The notes beneath the pieces are model-generated. The model was not told where the DNA came from. It saw only the letters and a program-made list of their open reading frames with translations, and did no database searches. 64,000 bases of DNA from Capsicum annuum (taxonomy: Eukaryota; Streptophyta; Magnoliopsida; Solanales; Solanaceae): assembly GCF_002878395.1 (NCBI RefSeq), contig NC_061120.1, positions 119,786,585 to 119,850,584 of the forward strand, written 5' to 3'. Each line of letters opens with the position of its first letter. The first letter of the stretch is position 1. Positions 59,441-64,000 of the stretch are shown here, piece by piece. Both the position numbers and the translations under genes were made by a program.

Positions 59441-60955
59441 GAACACACTAACCTAAAGAAAAAAATTACTCAAAGACTAGGGCACTCCCTTGAGAAATGA
59501 ATAAAATCTCCATAACCATAACATGCCCAAGCGTTGGACAAAAACCAGAATAGCCAGCTGACCCAAAATAACCACCACGACTAGAATAGCTAGAAGATGA
59601 GCCTCTCAAGGATTGAGCATGACCCTGTCCAGGATAATCACTAGATTAAGACTGGCCTTCATAGGTAATATGATGCACGTCCTGAATAGGTCTACTAGAT
59701 TGACATCAATGCTGAAATGGCTAACGTGGAGGGCACCTGACTTGAGAACCACCAACTCTATATTTTGAGACACTATCAGTCCCATTAAAATTGCCCTAAT
59801 ATAGAGGCCTCTAATTGATACCCCTTGGGCCTCGTGTTGCATATCCTCCATCACTTAAGTATGGTTTGACACCTCAATACAAGACCTACCCACAACAATC
59901 AACACTGAGTAGGCATATGAAGAGGAAGCCTCAATCCTCGAACATAGCAACAAACACTCTCAGTAGTTAGAATAGAAGTAGCATGCCTAACTAACTCATT
60001 AAAATGATCCTCATTCTCCACAACAGTCGTGGACCCCTGATCCAACATTGAGAAATGATCCCTCAGACAATCCCTAAGATTGCGAGGCCTATATTACTTT
60101 AAGAAAATCTTGAAGATCTAAGTCTATGTCAAATGATGAGATCCAGCTAGCTTGGAATAAAGATAACCTATCCAACAATGTATAGCTTCCAAGTAAACTG
60201 AAAAGTAGTATAATCTATACCACCAATCTCAACTAGTCCTAAATTACTGAGCTTATCCTCACAAGCAATCAGAAACTCATATGAATCCTTGCTCGGTACA
60301 CCCAAAAACCTAGGTAGATCAAATCTCAAGAATCTACCCAGTATATTCTACTCCTCAGCAGGTATAGTAAGTTAGGAAACCACTGGCTATGAAACTACAA
60401 ATTGAATGACTACCAGCGAAGAAGAAACCTCAACTCTAGGAGCTACAGCTACAGGTTGTGCCCCACCTAAGTACCATTCTAATATATAGACTGTACACCA
60501 TCAGACAGTGTGCCACTAACCAACTCCAAAAATATGAACCAAAGAATCCTTAGCATTGAAGAAGAAATAAATCTCTATGGAGCCTGGGCTAGCCCCTAGT
60601 ACACTGCTGGTTGTTGCAGAAGAATCTCTTACTCGGGAAAGAGAGAGTACTCTCTAGGGAAAGCCCCTATATCGGACGTTAGTTGAGTACACATTTAAAG
60701 TTTATTAATGATATCTTGGTCATCCATGAATAGATAGGATCCCTAGGCTCAATCTTGTGACCCTCCTCTCATATAGTGGTTGCACGCGTTCTAGCTATTT
60801 ATGAATGAGTAAAACCAAAGGAATGCTTTAGAAATAAACTCAGACTCGTATCATAAAGTAAGTAAAAGAAGTGAAGATATCCATAGAATGTCTTATAGAA
60901 TCCAGAAGATAAGAAATGAACGTCAATATTTTGATTTGTGAGAGACTCTACTAGA
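59441..60955 (-). pseudogene. gag of the copy B chromovirus
   Basis: Read from 60955 down. The capsid start is readable near 60360-60190: FLRFDLPRFLGVPSKDSYEFL, then CEDKLSNLGLVEIGGIDYTTFQFTW, the usual order for this Gag type. Later parts to 59600 are Gly/Gln/Arg-rich and decayed; the zinc knuckle is not clear. No full open frame remains. Confidence 0.7.
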
Positions 60956-60962
60956 CACTTGC

Positions 60963-60977
60963 TCTTATAGCAACAAT
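60963..60977 (-). other. decayed PBS, tRNA-iMet type
   Basis: The minus strand reads TTGCTATAAGAGC, two changes from TTGGTATCAGAGC. About 40 bp of extra sequence separates it from the LTR end, unlike the other elements. Confidence 0.55.
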
Positions 60978-61014
60978 ATTTGTGAAACGTAGGCTATGAT
61001 ATTAATTTTTCACC

Positions 61015-64000
61015 ACCCTATTTATGATTCATGATGGAACCTACCCTATCCCAAAAGTAGGTAAGAAAAACCATAGCCTTGATCTTTATATAATTGGCTA
61101 CCTAGGTGGGATAATGGTCTAAAGCTTGTATGTAACAATTAAAGATTCAAATAGCCAAAATACAGTTACAAAGGTCTAATAGAAATATAGAAACCTACAA
61201 GCACCCCAAGACTCAGTAATATCATTACAAGAGCTACTACAAAAGAACTATGAGTATCGAATAGTCAAATACAATTTATCTCATAGATAAAAGACTAGAC
61301 ATAAATAAATAAAACGAAAAAAGGTACCTACAACTCTAAGTGCTCACCCTATCTTCGAAATCAATTTTGCATGAATGTCAATTCAAAGGTAGTAGCTAGT
61401 ACTCAGATCTACACAAAAAAACAATAGAAGTGTAGTATGAGTACCAAAATCATGGGTACTCAGTGAAATCATCGTCCAACTAAGTTAAATCATAATACAA
61501 ATATGACAAGATACAAAATAGCATAAACTAAGTCAAGTTAAAAGGGATAGCCTTAAAATAAGCTCGGACATTATTGTACATAAATAAACATATGAAAATT
61601 AGACAATAGCATAGAGATCACACTATTAACAATGAGATTATCCCCTATAAGCTAATAAGTGCAGAAAAGTGAATAATCTAATGCAAGTCCCCATAATCCT
61701 AGAGGGTATAGTAAAGGAAACGAATAACCAAATAGCCATAAATAACCAAAGTATCATATTATAGCAGGGAATTCATACAAACCATATCATCTCACACATA
61801 CTATTTGATGCTAGACATGAACTGGAACTCATTAGTATCACCATCACTCACTGGACTTAAATTGAAAGTCATATTTATCAAGATCATACTCAATTATCAA
61901 ACTTAGACTGGAACTCATATTTATCAAGATCATTATCCATTGCCTAACTCAAACTGAAACTATTAATTATAATCCACCAGTCATAGCTAGATAATAATTT
62001 GTATAAGCCATATCATATCTATGAGACATATTATATCCATACAACATATTATATCTATAATTCATATTACATCAATAGGTAAGTAACCATTAATCATGCA
62101 AAAATCTATAACATTAAGCATACAATTAGACCATAGTATTAATTATATCTATTACCCTACCAATAATCATGCTTATATATTATATTTGTAATCGTGTATA
62201 AGAACAATATCATTAGAGATACTCAATATTCGCATTAATCCTTCAATATCCAACTACTTACTCAGTAAATATATTCATCCTCCTCAAGTGCGAAACCTAC
62301 CATTAAGAAGAGTATATCATGCGTAAATGACTTTACAAGGTTATCCCATGCCTTGGCCTAAAGGTGGGATGAGGGGCCCACTTTTAATCCCCAACAATAC
62401 ATTTGGCAACTTCTACCCAAACTAGGCTAAGGTATCTAAGTTCAGTTCTATATCTCAAGAAAGCCATAATAAGCCCGAAAATAGAAATTTTTCCCAAACA
62501 TGAAAAACTAAGGCAATCCTTCTTAAATCAATAGCAACTAACGCCATTCCCTTAACTTAAGAAACTAAGGACAATTCCACTTCAAAATGAATAACTAAGA
62601 CAAATTCACCTACTCTATGTAATTAAGGATCTTCAATTCTAAATATATATACCAAGAAGCTCAAACCACGTAAGTCATGAATAATATGCTAACTACTCTA
62701 AGTCATCAATTTCAAAAGCCTAATGGTCCAATTAAACAAACTAATATTATTCATACTTCCAATACCAAACTCCCACCTTATATCTAGCATAATATAATAA
62801 TCATACTAGTAAAAAGCTTAATTTACGAATAAGGTACGCCTAACCTAGAAGGGTACCAAACAAATGTCAAAGAATTCACTAAATCACCAATTTTCATTTT
62901 AGAGAAGCTTTCACAAGATTCCACTTTATCAAAATCACAATCTACTCATCAAAACGAGAACAATGATACCCATCTTTTACAATTGTGCTTTGGTTCCAAA
63001 GTTAAATAAAATCCTATGTGGGGCCCATTTATTAAAATTGCATTTATGAAACCAACTCAATTCCCCTATACTCAAGGAATATTTATCTTAAAAATGTGTG
63101 AATTTTGAGCTATAATGGTGCTAAAATTAAGCCCCTAAGCTTTTTGGAATTTTAGGAAATGAAAGACAATTTTAGGAAGAAACTAATGGAAACTCACCAC
63201 CAGATTGAAGAAAAAAAATGTAAATAATCTTTATCCAAGCCCCAAAATAACCCACAAATTTTATCCCTATGTTTTCCTATGATTTACGGTTTAAGATTCT
63301 AGGGAATGTATGAGAAATAGTTATAATGGGCTAAGTGTGGCATTTAAACCCTTCCAAGGTACATGGGTACCGCTTGAGTAGTCGCTGGGCCACACAAATG
63401 ATCATTGATTAAGAAAGTTGGTGTCTCTTTAGCGATACCGCTTAAGTGGTCCCTTACCGCTTTAGCGGCTAGTACTTATGAGGTAGTTGATCCGCTTTAG
63501 AGGTATTCGGCTAGGCCAACTTAACCGCTTAAGTGGTCTGTTGGGTGCTTTAGTATACCTCTACTTAAGGGACCCAACGGCGACTTAAATAGGTGCACCA
63601 GCTGAATGGCAAGTTCAATTCAAGTTTCAGCCAAACCCTCAAGATTCATCCAGAATCCCATATGCGCAAATAAACTATGCTACCCAATCAATTTGACGTT
63701 CTAAACTTAGTGGCTTGGTCAAAATTTCCATTGGAGATCGTTTCAATGAAAAATGGATCCCACATTCACTTACCATTTTTCAAAACTTTCGGCCGCTAGC
63801 CCAAAGTAAGTCTAGTAGACTCGAGCCCGCACCAAGGGTCCCCAACCTAAAATTGACATTTTTAAGTTGTTGGAACAGTCAAAATTAGCATATGAGGTCT
63901 TTCAACTAAATTTTTTATCTAATAGCCAATTTGAACCAGCAAATTCTTCAAAATAAGAAATTGGCTCTAAATATCAAATAAACTGCCCGGTAACCGAACT
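61015..64000 (-). repeat. 5' LTR, cut by window end
   Basis: Aligned with 40988-43293 throughout ('agactagacataaataaat', 'ccccataatcctagagggta', 'gtgtataagaacaatat', 'cattcacttaccattttt'). Holds the iterated 'accgcttaagtggt'/'ccgctttagcggc' block at 63365-63550 that is nearly absent from the 3' LTR. Coding-strand TATA-like GGTTTAAATGCC near 63345. The LTR may extend some hundred bases past 64000. Confidence 0.8.

Larger units (their letters stand above)
40988..64000 (-). mobile_element. chromovirus family, composite of two partial pol copies
   Basis: Minus strand. A 5' LTR starts beyond the window end and runs down to about 61015, followed by a PBS-like site, gag, and pol copy B (split by the 47293-58018 insertion) down to RNase H near 46810. 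Then comes a 350-bp piece of a different LTR, then pol copy A (46440-43330) with integrase, and a 3' LTR (43293-40988). Copies A and B overlap in protease, RT and RNase H, so this is not a single intact element: either two related insertions truncated against each other or an internal duplication by unequal recombination. Confidence 0.75.

Overview
The window is AT-rich plant nuclear DNA with no supportable host gene, rRNA, tRNA or CRISPR array. I read it as nested, mostly ancient LTR retrotransposons of the kind found in pericentromeric or intergenic heterochromatin. The organism is inferred, not proved: a flowering plant, most likely Solanaceae (Solanum/Capsicum type). The basis is Tekay/Del-like chromoviruses primed by initiator-tRNA-Met, Athila/Tat-like elements primed by a tRNA-Asp-type site, and an endogenous pararetrovirus fragment.

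Left third (1-18495). Two minus-strand chromoviruses occupy 1-4884 (its right half, with the 5' LTR) and 4885-13422 (gag, protease, RT, RNase H, integrase and a chromodomain-like tail between two LTRs). The first appears to sit inside the 3' LTR of the second. Next come two diverged direct LTR-like copies with almost no interior (13687-16385), then the 3' end of a plus-strand chromovirus pol and the start of its 3' LTR (16386-18495).

Middle (18496-28166). That LTR is broken twice: by an (AT)n tract carrying a Helitron-like element with internal minisatellite repeats, and by a gag-protease-only Athila-like element (19835-26960) with a perfect 5-bp target duplication GGTCC/GGTCC. The LTR resumes and ends near 27548, followed by a C-rich/A-rich tandem repeat region.

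Centre (28167-40987). A plus-strand chromovirus (28167-37403) splits the C-rich repeat region. It keeps two LTRs of about 2.2-2.5 kb but lacks both its primer binding site and its polypurine tract, and most of its catalytic centres are mutated. An endogenous plant pararetrovirus fragment follows (38313-40987): RNase H tail, downstream ORF, intergenic promoter region, and a movement-protein-like ORF cut off by the next LTR.

Right third (40988-64000). A minus-strand chromovirus family runs to the window end and contains two partial, collinear pol copies. One is split by a second gag-protease-only element (47293-58018, TSD GTCTC/GCCTC). That element in turn carries a solo LTR in gag (50656-52643, TSD CATTT/TATTT) and a probable LTR in its leader.

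The genes do not work together: no element keeps an open pol. The most useful observations are the nesting order, the two gag-protease-only elements with the same layout, loss of catalytic residues with many CAG->TAG and TGG->TAG changes, a recurrent promoter layout in several LTR families (short iterated GC-rich palindromes just upstream of a TATA box), and a pseudoknot-like pair of overlapping inverted repeats around a TATA box in the pararetrovirus leader.
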